This document shows, in pieces, positions 7,395 through 17,179 of a stretch of DNA of 39,281 nucleotides. Made by a program: the position numbers and the translations under genes. This stretch comes from an uncultured Dechloromonas sp. (GTDB lineage Bacteria; Pseudomonadota; Gammaproteobacteria; Burkholderiales; Rhodocyclaceae). The DNA is taken from the NCBI RefSeq assembly GCF_945957265.1, contig NZ_CAMFKO010000037.1, forward strand, positions 1 through 39,281. The letters run 5' to 3'. The notes beneath the pieces were generated by a model, which saw only the letters and a list, made by a program, of their open reading frames with translations, was not told the origin of the DNA and made no database searches. The stretch's first letter is position 1; the number at the start of each line of letters is the position of its first letter.

Positions 7395-8927
7395 GTGAGC
7401 CACAACACACCCCTACCCCAACAGGCCGTCATCGCGGTGGTCGGCACCGGCGCCATGGGCGCCGGCATCGCCCAGGTTGCCGCCCAGGCCGGCCACGTTG
7501 TCAAGCTGCTCGACAACCGGCCGGGCGCCGCCGCCAAGGCCGTCGATGGCATCCGCAGCCAGTTCGCCAGGCTGGCCGATAAGGGCAAGCTGAGCCCCGA
7601 GGCCGCCCAGGCCGCCGGCCAGCGCCTGCTCGCCGTCGACCAGCTGGCCGACCTGGCCGATGCCGCGCTGGTCGTCGAAGCCATCGTCGAGAGCCTCGAA
7701 GCCAAGCAGAAGCTGTACGCCGATCTCGAGGCCATCGTCGGCCCCGATTGCATCTTCGGCACCAACACCTCGTCGATCTCGGTCACCGCCATCGGCGCTG
7801 CGCTGCAGCGTCCCGAGCGGCTGGCCGGCCTGCACTTCTTCAACCCGGCGCCGCTGATGGTGCTGGTCGAGATCGTCTCCGGCCTGGCCACCGCCAAGTC
7901 CGTGGCCGACACGCTGTTCGCCACGGCCAACGCCTGGGGCAAGACGGCGGTGCATGCCAAGTCGACGCCCGGTTTCATCGTCAATCGCGTCGCCCGGCCG
8001 TACTACGCCGAGGCCCTGCGCATCGCCCAGGAAGGCGCCGCCGACTACGCCACCATCGACGCCTGCTGCCGCGAGGCCGGCGGCTTCCGCATGGGGCCGT
8101 TCGAGCTGATGGACATGATCGGCCACGACGTCAATTTCGCCGTGACCAACTCGGTGTGGCGCGCCTTCTACAACGACCAGCGCTTCCTGCCCTCGCTGAT
8201 CCAGCAGGAGCTGGTTGATGCCGGTTTCTACGGCAAGAAGACCGGCCGCGGTTTCTACGACTACCGCGAAGGTGCCGAAAAACCGGCGGCGCAGACCGAG
8301 GCGGCGCAAACCCCGGCCGGCAAGATCACGGTGTATGGCGAGTGCGATATCGCCGAAGCCATGGTCGAGCGCCTGCAGCACAGCGGCCTGTCCTTCGGGC
8401 GGGCGCTGGCCTCCGACGGCCGTCTCCTCGAGATCGGCCGGGCCGTGCTCTACATCACCGATGGCCGCAGCGCCACGCAGCGAGCCAGCGACAGCGGCGT
8501 CGCCAACACGGTGCTGATCGACCTCGCGCTCGACTACGCCAAGGCCACGCGCCTGGCCGTCGCCGTGGCCGAGCAGTGCGACCCCGCCGCCATGTCGGCC
8601 GCCGTCGGCCTGCTGCAGGCGGCCGGCTTCGCCGTGTCGCGTTTTCTCGACGTGCCCGGGCTGGCCGTCATGCGCACCGTCGCCATGCTTGCCAACGAGG
8701 CGGCCGATGCCGTCAACCAGGGCGTCTGCACCGAGAAGGGCGCCGACCAGGCGATGCGCCTCGGCGTCAATTATCCGCAGGGGCCGCTGGCCTGGGCCGA
8801 CCGGGTCGGCGTCGCCGCCATCCGCGACGTGCTGGCCAACCTCGGCGCCAGCTACGGCGAGGACCGCTACCGCATTTCGCCGCTGATCCAGCGCGCCGTC
8901 TTTGCCGGAAGGAATATTCATGACTGA
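7395..8927 (+). CDS. paaH: PaaH: 3-hydroxyadipyl-CoA dehydrogenase
   Basis: Encodes 510 residues starting at GTG, 4 bases after the paaG stop and preceded by GGAG. Longer in-frame starts lie inside paaG. The N-terminal Rossmann domain has VVGTGAMGAGIAQ (about residues 15-27). The middle contains the dehydrogenase signature with NTSSISV and the catalytic HFFNPAP block (about residues 148-156), then a first C-terminal domain (MGPFELMDMIGHDVN). A duplicated second C-terminal domain (GVNYPQGPLAWADRVG) near the end matches the long PaaH type. It oxidises (S)-3-hydroxyadipyl-CoA to 3-oxoadipyl-CoA with NAD+. Its last 8 bases overlap paaI, so the two are probably translationally coupled. Confidence 0.94.
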   Translation: MSHNTPLPQQAVIAVVGTGAMGAGIAQVAAQAGHVVKLLDNRPGAAAKAVDGIRSQFARLADKGKLSPEAAQAAGQRLLAVDQLADLADAALVVEAIVESLEAKQKLYADLEAIVGPDCIFGTNTSSISVTAIGAALQRPERLAGLHFFNPAPLMVLVEIVSGLATAKSVADTLFATANAWGKTAVHAKSTPGFIVNRVARPYYAEALRIAQEGAADYATIDACCREAGGFRMGPFELMDMIGHDVNFAVTNSVWRAFYNDQRFLPSLIQQELVDAGFYGKKTGRGFYDYREGAEKPAAQTEAAQTPAGKITVYGECDIAEAMVERLQHSGLSFGRALASDGRLLEIGRAVLYITDGRSATQRASDSGVANTVLIDLALDYAKATRLAVAVAEQCDPAAMSAAVGLLQAAGFAVSRFLDVPGLAVMRTVAMLANEAADAVNQGVCTEKGADQAMRLGVNYPQGPLAWADRVGVAAIRDVLANLGASYGEDRYRISPLIQRAVFAGRNIHD

Positions 8928-9384
8928 ACACAAACCCTCGCCGGCCGAAGCGCAGGCGCTGGCCGAAGCGACCGCCGAGGCGATGTTCTCGCGCGACCGC
9001 GCGGCCCAGGCCCTGGGCATCCGGATCGTCCGCGTCCAGCCGGGCGCCTCGCTGCTCACCATGGCCGTGCGTTCCGACATGGTGAACGGCCATCACATCT
9101 GCCATGGCGGCATGATCTTCAGCCTGGCCGACACGGCGTTTGCCTACGCCTGCAACAGCTACAACAGGAACACCGTCGCCTCGGCCTGCCACATCGACTT
9201 CCTGGCCCCGGCCAAGGAAGGCGAGACGCTGGAAGCGGAAGCCGTCGAACAATCCGCCTCGGGCCGCACCGGCGTCTACGACATCACGGTGCGCACCGCC
9301 GGCGGCAAGACCATCGCCCTGTTCCGGGGCAAGAGCTATCGTATCAACGGCGAAGTGATCGCCGGACTGGAAGACAGTAATTAG
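8920..9384 (+). CDS. paaI: PaaI: hotdog-fold acyl-CoA thioesterase
   Basis: Encodes 154 residues; the ATG overlaps the end of paaH by 8 bases and follows GGAAGGA. The hotdog-fold core is HHICHGGMIFSLADTAFAYACN (about residues 58-79), with HGG at 62-64 and D71 as the probable catalytic acid of the PaaI family. The family removes CoA from hydroxyphenylacetyl-CoA and other dead-end esters that would trap CoA when the epoxidase or later steps misfire. Length is close to that of E. coli PaaI. It is co-transcribed with paaGH. Its stop codon overlaps the start of a repeated intergenic sequence that separates it from paaK. Confidence 0.94.
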   Translation: MTEHKPSPAEAQALAEATAEAMFSRDRAAQALGIRIVRVQPGASLLTMAVRSDMVNGHHICHGGMIFSLADTAFAYACNSYNRNTVASACHIDFLAPAKEGETLEAEAVEQSASGRTGVYDITVRTAGGKTIALFRGKSYRINGEVIAGLEDSN

Positions 9385-9445
9385 TTGCTAGTCGTTGGTT
9401 GTTAGCCAAACCGCTAGCGACCAATGACCAATAACGAGCAACTAA
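9381..9445. repeat. Intergenic repeat copy 1 (paaI/paaK), palindromic
   Basis: Begins TTAGTTGCTAGTCGTTGG (9381-9398), overlapping the paaI stop codon. The nine-base arm TTAGTTGCT (9381-9389) has its perfect complement AGCAACTAA at 9437-9445, so the stretch can fold into a long imperfect hairpin. The interior repeats the tokens GTCGTT, GTTAG and GACCAAT. The same leading 18-mer with two changes occurs right after paaK. It is much less GC-rich than the coding flanks. Confidence 0.7.
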
Positions 9446-9466
9446 CCACTAACAAAGGAGACCAGC

Positions 9467-10792
9467 ATGACCGTCAAGAAGCCCATGCCCGGCGATCTCG
9501 AGCCGATCGAAACCGCCAGCCGCGACGAAATCGCCGCCCTGCAACTCGAACGCCTGAAGTGGTCGGTGCGCCACACCTACGACAATGTCGCGCCGTACCG
9601 CGCCAAGTGCGAAGCCAAGGGCGTGCATCCGGACGACCTGAAGACGCTGTCCGATCTGGGCAAGTTCCCCTTCATGACCAAGCTCGACCTGCGCGACCAC
9701 TACCCGTTCGGCCTGTTCGCCGTGCCGCGCAACAAGCTGGCCCGCCTGCACGCCTCATCCGGCACCACCGGCAAGCCCGTGGTGGTCGGCTACACCAAGA
9801 ACGACCTCGACAACTGGGCCAACGTCGTTGCCCGTTCGCTGCGCGCCGCCGGCGTCCGTCCCGGCGACATGGTGCATAACGCCTACGGCTACGGCATGTT
9901 CACCGGCGGCCTCGGCGCCCACTACGGCATCGAGCGCGCCGGCTGCATCGCGGTGCCGATGTCCGGCGGCCAGACCGAAAAGCAGGTCCAGCAGATCATG
10001 GACTTCAGGCCCGACGCCATCATGGTCACCCCGTCGTACTCGCTGGTCATCGCCGAGGAGTTCGAGCGGCAGGGCATCGCCCCCGAGGACATCTCGCTGA
10101 AGGTCGGCATCTTCGGCGCCGAGCCGTGGGGCGAAGGCATGCGCCACGAAATCGAGAAGAAGCTCGGCATCGACGCCATCGACATCTACGGCCTGACCGA
10201 AGTCATGGGCCCGGGCGTCGCCAACGAGTGCATCGAGACCAAGGATGGCCCGGTGATCTGGGAAGACCATTTCTATCCGGAAATCATCGACCCGGAAACC
10301 GGTGAAGTGCTGCCCGACGGCGAGGAGGGCGAACTGGTGTTCACCTCGCTGACCAAGGAAGCATTCCCGGTCATCCGCTACCGCACCCGCGACCTGACCC
10401 GCCTGCTGCCGCCGACCGCCCGTTCCTTCCGCCGCATCGGCAAGATCACCGGCCGTTCCGACGACATGCTGATCATCCGCGGCGTCAACGTCTTCCCGAC
10501 CCAGATCGAGGAAATGATCCTGCGTGACCATCGCCTGGCCGGCAACTACCAGGTCGTCGTCACCCGCGACGGCCACATGGACAACCTCGAGGTGTGCTGC
10601 GAAATCCAGCGCGAGCTGTCCGGCAAGCTGGCGACGAGCGACATCCAGCAGATCGGCAAGGAGCTGCAGCACCGCATCAAGACCAACATCGGCGTGTCCA
10701 CCAAGGTCACCGTGATGGATTTCGACGCCATTCCGCGCACCCAGGTCGGCAAGGCCAAGCGCGTGCTGGATGAACGACCCAAACAGCAGTAG
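9467..10792 (+). CDS. paaK: PaaK: phenylacetate-CoA ligase
   Basis: Encodes 441 residues of the adenylate-forming enzyme superfamily, the usual PaaK length. The phosphate-binding loop SSGTTGKP is at 97-104. YGLTEVMGPGV, YRTRDLTRL and GRSDDMLIIRGVNVFP mark the adenylate-binding and hinge regions, and a conserved lysine lies in the C-terminal VGKAKRV. It activates phenylacetate with ATP and CoA to phenylacetyl-CoA, the true substrate of PaaABCE and probably the effector that releases PaaX. AAAGGAG at 9454-9460 sets the start. It is flanked on both sides by copies of a repeated, AT-richer intergenic sequence, which may insulate or differentially stabilise its part of the operon message. Confidence 0.95.
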   Translation: MTVKKPMPGDLEPIETASRDEIAALQLERLKWSVRHTYDNVAPYRAKCEAKGVHPDDLKTLSDLGKFPFMTKLDLRDHYPFGLFAVPRNKLARLHASSGTTGKPVVVGYTKNDLDNWANVVARSLRAAGVRPGDMVHNAYGYGMFTGGLGAHYGIERAGCIAVPMSGGQTEKQVQQIMDFRPDAIMVTPSYSLVIAEEFERQGIAPEDISLKVGIFGAEPWGEGMRHEIEKKLGIDAIDIYGLTEVMGPGVANECIETKDGPVIWEDHFYPEIIDPETGEVLPDGEEGELVFTSLTKEAFPVIRYRTRDLTRLLPPTARSFRRIGKITGRSDDMLIIRGVNVFPTQIEEMILRDHRLAGNYQVVVTRDGHMDNLEVCCEIQRELSGKLATSDIQQIGKELQHRIKTNIGVSTKVTVMDFDAIPRTQVGKAKRVLDERPKQQ

Positions 10793-10884
10793 TTAGTTGC
10801 TGGTCGTTAGTCATTGGCAAAGGCCAAAGCCTTGCCAACTGACGACTAGCCGCTCTTCAACTAACAACGAAGGACTAATGACCA

Positions 10885-10889
<5 letters not shown>
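10793..10889. repeat. Intergenic repeat copy 2 (paaK/paaJ)
   Basis: Begins TTAGTTGCTGGTCGTTAG (10793-10810), differing from copy 1 at two of 18 positions, and lies directly after the paaK stop as copy 1 lies after that of paaI. The right part contains CAACTAACAA and AATGACCAATGACTAG, the reverse-type tokens seen in copy 1, so it is also partly self-complementary. It runs up to the start of paaJ. Confidence 0.68.
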
Positions 10890-12093
<1,204 letters not shown>

Positions 12094-12097
12094 TCTA

Positions 12098-12133
12098 TTG
12101 CTTTTTCCGGAATACGTTCCATAATCAGGAACG
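12098..12133 (+). promoter_or_regulatory. Possible promoter/operator for the binding-protein and paaA genes
   Basis: A perfect inverted repeat CGTTCC-N7-GGAACG (12115-12133) surrounds a good -10 box CATAAT (12120-12125); the only -35 candidate 16 bases upstream is weak (TTGCTT, 12098-12103). This could be a secondary, regulated promoter inside the paa cluster for the binding protein and the epoxidase genes. It does not contain the GATAC/GTATC repeat. Confidence 0.35.
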
Positions 12134-12162
12134 CTAATATCTTAACAAAGGAGACAAACCGC

Positions 12163-13308
12163 ATGAAGAAGACGATGAAAAAACTGGTGGCCGGCGCTGC
12201 CCTGACCATGGCTGCATTCGGCGCTTTCGCGGCCGATCCGATCAAGGTCGGTTCGGTGCTGTCCGTTACCGGCCCGGCTGCCTTTCTCGGCGACCCCGAG
12301 CTGAAAACCCTGCAGCAGTATGTCGAGGAGATCAACAAGAAGGGCGGCATCATCGGCCGTCAGCTGCAGCTCGTCCATTACGACGACGGCAGCGACGCCA
12401 ACAAGGCCAACGGCTTCGCCAAGCGCCTGATCGACGACGACAAGGTCGACATCATGGTCGGCGGCACCACCACGGGGGCCACCATGTCGATGGTGCCGCT
12501 GGTGGAAAAGGCCGGCGTGCCGTTCATCTCGCTGGCCGGGGCGGTGGTCATCGTCGATCCGGTCAAGAAGTTCGTCTTCAAGACCCCGCACACCGATCGC
12601 ATGGCAGCTGAAAAGGTCTTCGAGGACATGAAGAAGCGCGGCATCAGCAAGGTCGCCCTGCTCTCGGAAACCTCCGGCTTCGGCCAGTCCGGCAAGAAGG
12701 AAACCGAAGGCGTCGCCGCCAAGTACGGCATCACCCTGGTGGCCAGCGAAACCTACGGCCCGAAGGATACCGACATGAGCCCGCAGCTGACCAAGATCAA
12801 GACCACGCCGGGTGTCCAGGCCGTCTTCATCTTCGGCCTCGGCCAGGGTCCGGCCATCGCCACCAAGAACTACAAGCAACTGGGCGTCACCCTGCCGCTC
12901 TACCACGCCCACGGCGTCGCCTCCGAAGAGTTCATCAAGCTCGCCGGTCCGGCTGCCGAAGGGGTCCGCCTGCCCGCTGCCGCGCTGTTGGTCGCCGACA
13001 AGCTGCCGGCCAGCGATCCGCAGAAGAAGGTCGCGGTCGACTACACCAAGGCCTTCCAGGACAAGTGGAAGACCGACGTGTCCACGTTTGGCGGCCACGC
13101 CTACGACGGCCTGATGATCGCGCTCGACGCCATCAAGCGTGCGAACAGCACCGACAAGGCCAAGGTTCGCGATGCCATCGAAGCCACCAAGGGCTACGTC
13201 GGCACCGGCGGCGTGGTCAATATGTCGGCCACCGACCACATGGGCCTCGACCTGTCGGCCTTCCGCATGCTGGAAATCAAGAACGGCGACTGGAGCCTTG
13301 CCCAGTAA
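12163..13308 (+). CDS. Periplasmic substrate-binding protein of a Liv-type ABC importer
   Basis: Encodes 381 residues with a clear signal peptide (MKKTMKKLVAGAALTMAAFG, cleavage predicted after AFA near residue 23). The mature part begins ADPIKVGSVLSVTGPAAFLG, the opening of type-I periplasmic binding proteins of the LivJ/K class. TTTGATMSMVPLVEKAGVPFISLAG and FGGHAYDGLMIALDAI are further family landmarks. It should capture a ligand in the periplasm and deliver it to LivH/LivM/LivG. The position inside the paa cluster, with no binding-protein gene beside livHM in view, suggests that it serves that transporter and binds phenylacetate or a similar aromatic acid; this is inference. AAAGGAG precedes the ATG. 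A strong hairpin follows the gene. Confidence 0.9.
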   Translation: MKKTMKKLVAGAALTMAAFGAFAADPIKVGSVLSVTGPAAFLGDPELKTLQQYVEEINKKGGIIGRQLQLVHYDDGSDANKANGFAKRLIDDDKVDIMVGGTTTGATMSMVPLVEKAGVPFISLAGAVVIVDPVKKFVFKTPHTDRMAAEKVFEDMKKRGISKVALLSETSGFGQSGKKETEGVAAKYGITLVASETYGPKDTDMSPQLTKIKTTPGVQAVFIFGLGQGPAIATKNYKQLGVTLPLYHAHGVASEEFIKLAGPAAEGVRLPAAALLVADKLPASDPQKKVAVDYTKAFQDKWKTDVSTFGGHAYDGLMIALDAIKRANSTDKAKVRDAIEATKGYVGTGGVVNMSATDHMGLDLSAFRMLEIKNGDWSLAQ

Positions 13309-13347
13309 TCGCCTGACGCAGTACCCGTAGTCAAAAATAAAGCACAA

Positions 13348-13381
13348 GCCGGGTTCGGGCCGCCATCGACCCGAACCCGGC
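13348..13381. other. Strong hairpin between binding-protein gene and paaA
   Basis: Perfect 12-base arms GCCGGGTTCGGG (13348-13359) and CCCGAACCCGGC (13370-13381) enclose a 10-base loop. On the plus strand no T-run follows, so full termination is unlikely. It more likely protects the 3' end of the binding-protein message or works as a partial attenuator before paaA. Read on the minus strand it is followed by a T-rich stretch, but there is no minus-strand gene to terminate. Confidence 0.6.
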
Positions 13382-13409
13382 AAATCCCTCCAACCCCACG
13401 GAGAACATC

Positions 13410-14423
13410 ATGTATACCCAGTCATTCAATGTGCCGGATTCACCCGGCGCGAAGAACGTGACACTGGCTCCCGCCAGCGAAGACCCCGCCCTGCAGGCCG
13501 CTTTCGACACCCGCATCGACGCCGACGGCCGCATCGAATCGCAGGACTGGATGCCGGAAGCCTATCGCAAGACCCTGGTGCGCCAGATCAGCCAGCACGC
13601 CCATAGCGAAATCGTCGGCATGCTGCCCGAGGGAAACTGGATCTCGCGCGCCCCCAGCCTCAAGCGCAAGGCCATCCTGATCGCCAAGGTGCAGGACGAG
13701 GGCGGCCACGGCCTCTACCTCTATTCCGCCGCCGAAACCCTGGGCACCAGCCGCGACCAGATGTTGGAAGGCCTGCACAGCGGCCGCGCCAAGTACAGCT
13801 CGATCTTCAATTACCCGACCCTGACCTGGGCCGACGTCGGCGTCATCGGCTGGCTGGTCGACGGTGCCGCGATCATGAACCAGGTGCCGCTCTGCCGCTG
13901 CTCCTACGGTCCCTACGCCCGCGCCATGGTCCGCGTCTGCAAGGAAGAGTCCTTCCACCAGCGCCAGGGCTACGAAGCCCTGCTGGTGATGATGACCGGC
14001 ACCGCCGAACAGAAGGCGATGGTGCAGGACGCCGTCGATCGCTGGTGGTGGAAGTGCCTGGCCATGTTCGGGCCGCCCGACGCAGACAGCCCGAACAGCG
14101 CGCAAGGCATGCGCTGGGGTATCAAGCGCGTCTCCAACGACGAGCTGCGCCAGAAATTTGTCGATGCCACTGTGCCGCAGGCCAAGGTGCTCGGCGTCAC
14201 GCTGCCCGACCCCGATCTCAAGTGGAATGAAGCCCGCGGCCACCACGACTACGGCCAGATCGACTGGAACGAATTCTGGGAGACCGTGAACGGCAACGGT
14301 CCCTGCAACAAGGAGCGCCTGGCCACCCGCGTCAAGGCGCACAACGAAGGGCAATGGGTGCGCGACGCTGCGCTGGCCCACGCCGCGAAGAAACAAGCAC
14401 GAAATGTGAAGGAAGCAGCATGA
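13410..14423 (+). CDS. paaA: PaaA: catalytic diiron subunit of phenylacetyl-CoA 1,2-epoxidase
   Basis: Encodes 337 residues. Diiron ligands are visible as E97-x2-H100 (in QDEGGHG) and E180-x2-H183 (in KEESFHQ), with E67 and further acids in the other helices. This is the catalytic subunit of the PaaABCE multicomponent oxygenase that epoxidises the ring of phenylacetyl-CoA in the cytoplasm. It is slightly longer than E. coli PaaA because of its N-terminal and C-terminal ends. The ATG follows ACGGAG. The last four bases (ATGA) overlap the paaB start, so the subunits are translationally coupled. The order paaABCDE is the standard one. Confidence 0.95.
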   Translation: MYTQSFNVPDSPGAKNVTLAPASEDPALQAAFDTRIDADGRIESQDWMPEAYRKTLVRQISQHAHSEIVGMLPEGNWISRAPSLKRKAILIAKVQDEGGHGLYLYSAAETLGTSRDQMLEGLHSGRAKYSSIFNYPTLTWADVGVIGWLVDGAAIMNQVPLCRCSYGPYARAMVRVCKEESFHQRQGYEALLVMMTGTAEQKAMVQDAVDRWWWKCLAMFGPPDADSPNSAQGMRWGIKRVSNDELRQKFVDATVPQAKVLGVTLPDPDLKWNEARGHHDYGQIDWNEFWETVNGNGPCNKERLATRVKAHNEGQWVRDAALAHAAKKQARNVKEAA

Positions 14424-14713
14424 CGACCGCACTGAAAGAATGGCCGCTCTGGGAAATCTTCGTCCGCAGCAAACAGGGCCTCGAACACAAGCATTGCGGC
14501 AGCCTGCACGCCGCCGACGCCGCCCAGGCGCTGGAAATGGCCCGCGACGTCTACACCCGCCGCCAGGAAGGCGTCAGCATCTGGGTCGTCGAATCGAAAG
14601 CGATCACCGCCAGCAACCCGGACGAGAAGGGCGAACTGTTCGACCCGGCGGCCGACAAGATCTACCGCCATCCGACCTTCTACGAGATTCCGGACGAAGT
14701 GGGGCACATGTGA
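14420..14713 (+). CDS. paaB: PaaB: small subunit of phenylacetyl-CoA epoxidase
   Basis: Encodes 97 residues, the normal PaaB size, starting [20 protein letters not shown], which matches the family opening (WPLWEVFVRSKxGLxHKHxGSLHA). PaaB bridges PaaAC dimers in the epoxidase complex and has no metal site. It overlaps the end of paaA by four bases and shares one base with paaC, so translation is tightly coupled. GAAGGA lies shortly before the ATG inside paaA. Confidence 0.95.
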   Translation: MTTALKEWPLWEIFVRSKQGLEHKHCGSLHAADAAQALEMARDVYTRRQEGVSIWVVESKAITASNPDEKGELFDPAADKIYRHPTFYEIPDEVGHM

Positions 14714-15495
14714 TGAATCCCGCCACCGACTACCTGCTGCACCTCGCCGACAATGCCCTGGTCCTCGGCCAGCGCAATGCCGAGTGGTGCGGCCACGGCC
14801 CGATTCTCGAAGAGGATATCGCGCTGTCCAACGTCAGCCTTGACCTGATCGGCCAGGCACGCCTGCTCTATCAGCTGGTCGCCACGCTCAAGGGCGGCAG
14901 CACCACCGAGGACCGGCTGGCCTACTTCCGCGACACCGGCGAGTTCCGCAACTACACGCTGCTCGAACTGCCGCATCATGGCCCGCTGTCCGGCTACGCG
15001 CAGAGCGATCTCGACTACGCCACGACCATCGTCCGCAACTTCCTGTACAGCGCGCTGATGGCGCTGCTCTGGGAAGCCCTGGAAAAGTCGGCCAATGCCG
15101 ACCTGGCCGCCATCGCCGCCAAGTCGCTGAAGGAAGTGCGCTACCACCTGCGCCATTCGCGCGACTGGCTGGTCCGTCTCGGCGACGGCACCGACGAATC
15201 GCATGCCCGCGCCCAGGCCGCGCTCGACCACCTGTTCGCCTATACCCAGGAATTCTGGATGCCCAGCCCGGCCGAAGCCACCGCCATCGCGGCCGGCATC
15301 GGCGTCGATGTGGCGGCGCTGCAGGCCGACTGGAACGGCATCGTCGATGCCGCGCTGGCCGAGGCCACCCTCAAGCGCCCGACCGTCGGCGGCTACGTCA
15401 CCGAGGGCAAGCAGGGCATCCATTCCGAGCATCTCGGCTTCCTGCTCGCCGAAATGCAAAGCCTGGCCCGCGCCCATCCGAACGGTGTCTGGTAA
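14713..15495 (+). CDS. paaC: PaaC: structural ferritin-like subunit of phenylacetyl-CoA epoxidase
   Basis: Encodes 260 residues starting [30 protein letters not shown], a typical PaaC N-terminus. It has the ferritin-like helical fold but serves mainly as scaffold for PaaA, with which it forms the PaaAC heterodimers. Helical segments such as EDIALSNVSLDLIGQARLLY and AAKSLKEVRYHLRHSRDWLVRLGDG agree with the family. The ATG shares its A with the paaB stop (TGATG). paaD starts 3 bases after its stop. Confidence 0.94.
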   Translation: MNPATDYLLHLADNALVLGQRNAEWCGHGPILEEDIALSNVSLDLIGQARLLYQLVATLKGGSTTEDRLAYFRDTGEFRNYTLLELPHHGPLSGYAQSDLDYATTIVRNFLYSALMALLWEALEKSANADLAAIAAKSLKEVRYHLRHSRDWLVRLGDGTDESHARAQAALDHLFAYTQEFWMPSPAEATAIAAGIGVDVAALQADWNGIVDAALAEATLKRPTVGGYVTEGKQGIHSEHLGFLLAEMQSLARAHPNGVW

Positions 15496-15498
15496 GCG

Positions 15499-15999
15499 AT
15501 GAGCGCCAGCGTCGAAGCGGCCTGGGCCGCGCTGGAAGAGCTGACCGACCCGGAAATCCCGGTCATCTCCCTGCGCGAGCTGGGCATCCTGCGCGACGTC
15601 CGTGCCGCGACGGACGGCCTGGAAGTGGTCATCACGCCCACCTACAGCGGCTGCCCGGCGATGGGCCAGATCGAGGACGACGTGCGCGCCACCTTGCAGC
15701 GGGCCGGCATTGCCGCCCGGGTGGTGACGCAGCTGGCGCCGGCCTGGACGACGGACTGGATGAGCGAGGCCGGCAAGGAAAAGCTGCGCGCCTACGGCAT
15801 CGCGCCGCCGCACCAGACGCCCGCCGGCAGCAGCGTCGTCCGCTTCATCAGCAAACCGGCCAAAGCCGAGACCGTGCCCTGTCCGCGTTGCGGCTCGGCC
15901 CGCACGGTCGAATCCTCACACTTCGGGTCGACGGCCTGCAAGGCGCTGTACAAGTGCCTCGACTGCCAGGAACCGTTCGACTACTTCAAGCCTTACTAG
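15499..15999 (+). CDS. paaD: PaaD: metal-cluster assembly/maturation protein of the epoxidase
   Basis: Encodes 166 residues. The N-terminal part is a MIP18/SufT-type (DUF59) domain (ELTDPEIPVISLRELGILRDV with TPTYSGCPAMGQIE near residues 45-60). The C-terminal tail has four cysteines in CPRCGSARTVESSHFGSTAC and CLDC, resembling a zinc ribbon or Fe-S binding site, as in other PaaD proteins. It is needed for making active epoxidase and probably assists the Fe-S cluster of PaaE. It starts 3 bases after paaC and ends 13 bases before paaE. Confidence 0.93.
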   Translation: MSASVEAAWAALEELTDPEIPVISLRELGILRDVRAATDGLEVVITPTYSGCPAMGQIEDDVRATLQRAGIAARVVTQLAPAWTTDWMSEAGKEKLRAYGIAPPHQTPAGSSVVRFISKPAKAETVPCPRCGSARTVESSHFGSTACKALYKCLDCQEPFDYFKPY

Positions 16000-16012
16000 C
16001 GAGGCAAACAAC

Positions 16013-17110
16013 ATGTCAGCCCCCCGTTTTCACGAACTCACCATCAAGCGCGTCAGCCCCGAAGCCGCCGGCTCGGTGGCGATCACCTTCGATATCCCCG
16101 CCGCCGCGCGCGATGCCTTCGCCTTCCAGCCCGGCCAGTTCCTGACCCTGCGCGCCAGGGTCGATGGCCAGGACGTACGCCGCAACTACTCGATCAGCAG
16201 CCCGAAGAGCCGCCTGGCCGAGGCCGGCGAGCTGGAAATCGGCATTCGCCCGGTCGAGGGCGGCCTGTTCTCCAACTGGGCGGCACAGACCCTGAAGGCC
16301 GGCGCCAAGCTCGACGTCATGCCGCCGGACGGTCGCTTCGTCGTCAGGAAGCCGCGCGCCATCCACCGCGTCGGTTTCGCCGCCGGTTCGGGCATCACGC
16401 CCATCCTGTCGATTGCCGCCAGCACGCTGGAGGAGCAGCCGGAATCCAAGTTCACGCTGGTCTACGGCAACCGCCGCATGTCCAGCGTGATGTTCAACGA
16501 AGCCCTGCAGGACCTCAAGGACCGCTATCCGGCCCGCCTGACGCTGATCCACATCCTGTCCCGCCAGGCGCAGGAAGTGGACCTGCTGCAGGGGCGCATC
16601 GACGGCGCCAAGGTGCAGGCCATCATCGACGCCTTCCTGCCGGTGGCCAGCATGGACGAGGTGTTCGTCTGCGGTCCCGAGGCGATGATCGAAGCCACCG
16701 AACAGGCCCTGCTCGCCGCCGGCGTGCCGGAAAACCGCGTCCATGCCGAGCGCTTCACCTCCGGCCCGGCGCAGGCCGCCAAGATCCAGGCCGATACCGA
16801 TGCGGCGCCGGGCAAGCAGGCCGCGGCCAAGGATATCGCGCTGACCATCGTGCTTGACGGCAAGCAGCACGAGCTGCATATCGGCGCCGACGAGCACGTC
16901 CTCGATGCCGCGCTCGACGCCGGCCTCGACCTGCCCTTCTCGTGTAAGGCCGGCGTGTGCTGCACCTGCCGCGCCAAGGTGCTGTGCGGCGAAGTGGTGA
17001 TGGACAAGAACTTCACGCTGGAAGCCGACGAAATGAAGCAAGGCTACGTCCTCAGCTGCCAGGCGCGCGCCACCACCAAGAACCTGACGGTCAGCTTCGA
17101 CGATCGCTGA
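16013..17110 (+). CDS. paaE: PaaE: reductase of phenylacetyl-CoA epoxidase
   Basis: Encodes 365 residues. The FAD domain comes first with RRNYS (56-60), then the NAD(P)H domain with GFAAGSGITP (121-130), then a C-terminal 2Fe-2S ferredoxin domain with C311-x4-C316-x2-C319 and C349. C317 is an extra cysteine next to the cluster. It passes electrons from NADPH to PaaA. The domain order is opposite to that of the reductase at 2247-3296, which makes it easy to tell the two systems apart. The start lies 13 bases after paaD. A rho-independent terminator follows at 17131-17169. Confidence 0.95.
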   Translation: MSAPRFHELTIKRVSPEAAGSVAITFDIPAAARDAFAFQPGQFLTLRARVDGQDVRRNYSISSPKSRLAEAGELEIGIRPVEGGLFSNWAAQTLKAGAKLDVMPPDGRFVVRKPRAIHRVGFAAGSGITPILSIAASTLEEQPESKFTLVYGNRRMSSVMFNEALQDLKDRYPARLTLIHILSRQAQEVDLLQGRIDGAKVQAIIDAFLPVASMDEVFVCGPEAMIEATEQALLAAGVPENRVHAERFTSGPAQAAKIQADTDAAPGKQAAAKDIALTIVLDGKQHELHIGADEHVLDAALDAGLDLPFSCKAGVCCTCRAKVLCGEVVMDKNFTLEADEMKQGYVLSCQARATTKNLTVSFDDR

Positions 17111-17130
17111 CCCTACCCGACACTGCACTT

Positions 17131-17169
17131 GGGCCGCCCTCTAGTCCCCTCGGGGGCGGCCATTTTTTT
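17131..17169 (+). terminator. Rho-independent terminator after paaE
   Basis: GC-rich arms GGCCGCCC (17132-17139) and GGGCGGCC (17154-17161) followed by A and seven Ts (17163-17169). It lies 21 bases after the paaE stop and just before the Shine-Dalgarno of paaF, so paaF would depend on read-through or on a promoter not seen. This may lower paaF expression relative to the epoxidase genes. Confidence 0.75.
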
Positions 17170-17179
17170 GGAGAATTCC

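Noticed and set aside
13348..13381. Strong hairpin considered as a rho-independent terminator before paaA
   Set aside because: No T-run follows on the plus strand; kept only as a stabilising or attenuating hairpin.
17129..17179. Longer paaF start at a TTG
   Set aside because: It would translate the terminator stem and has no Shine-Dalgarno; the ATG at 17180 has GGAG at good spacing.
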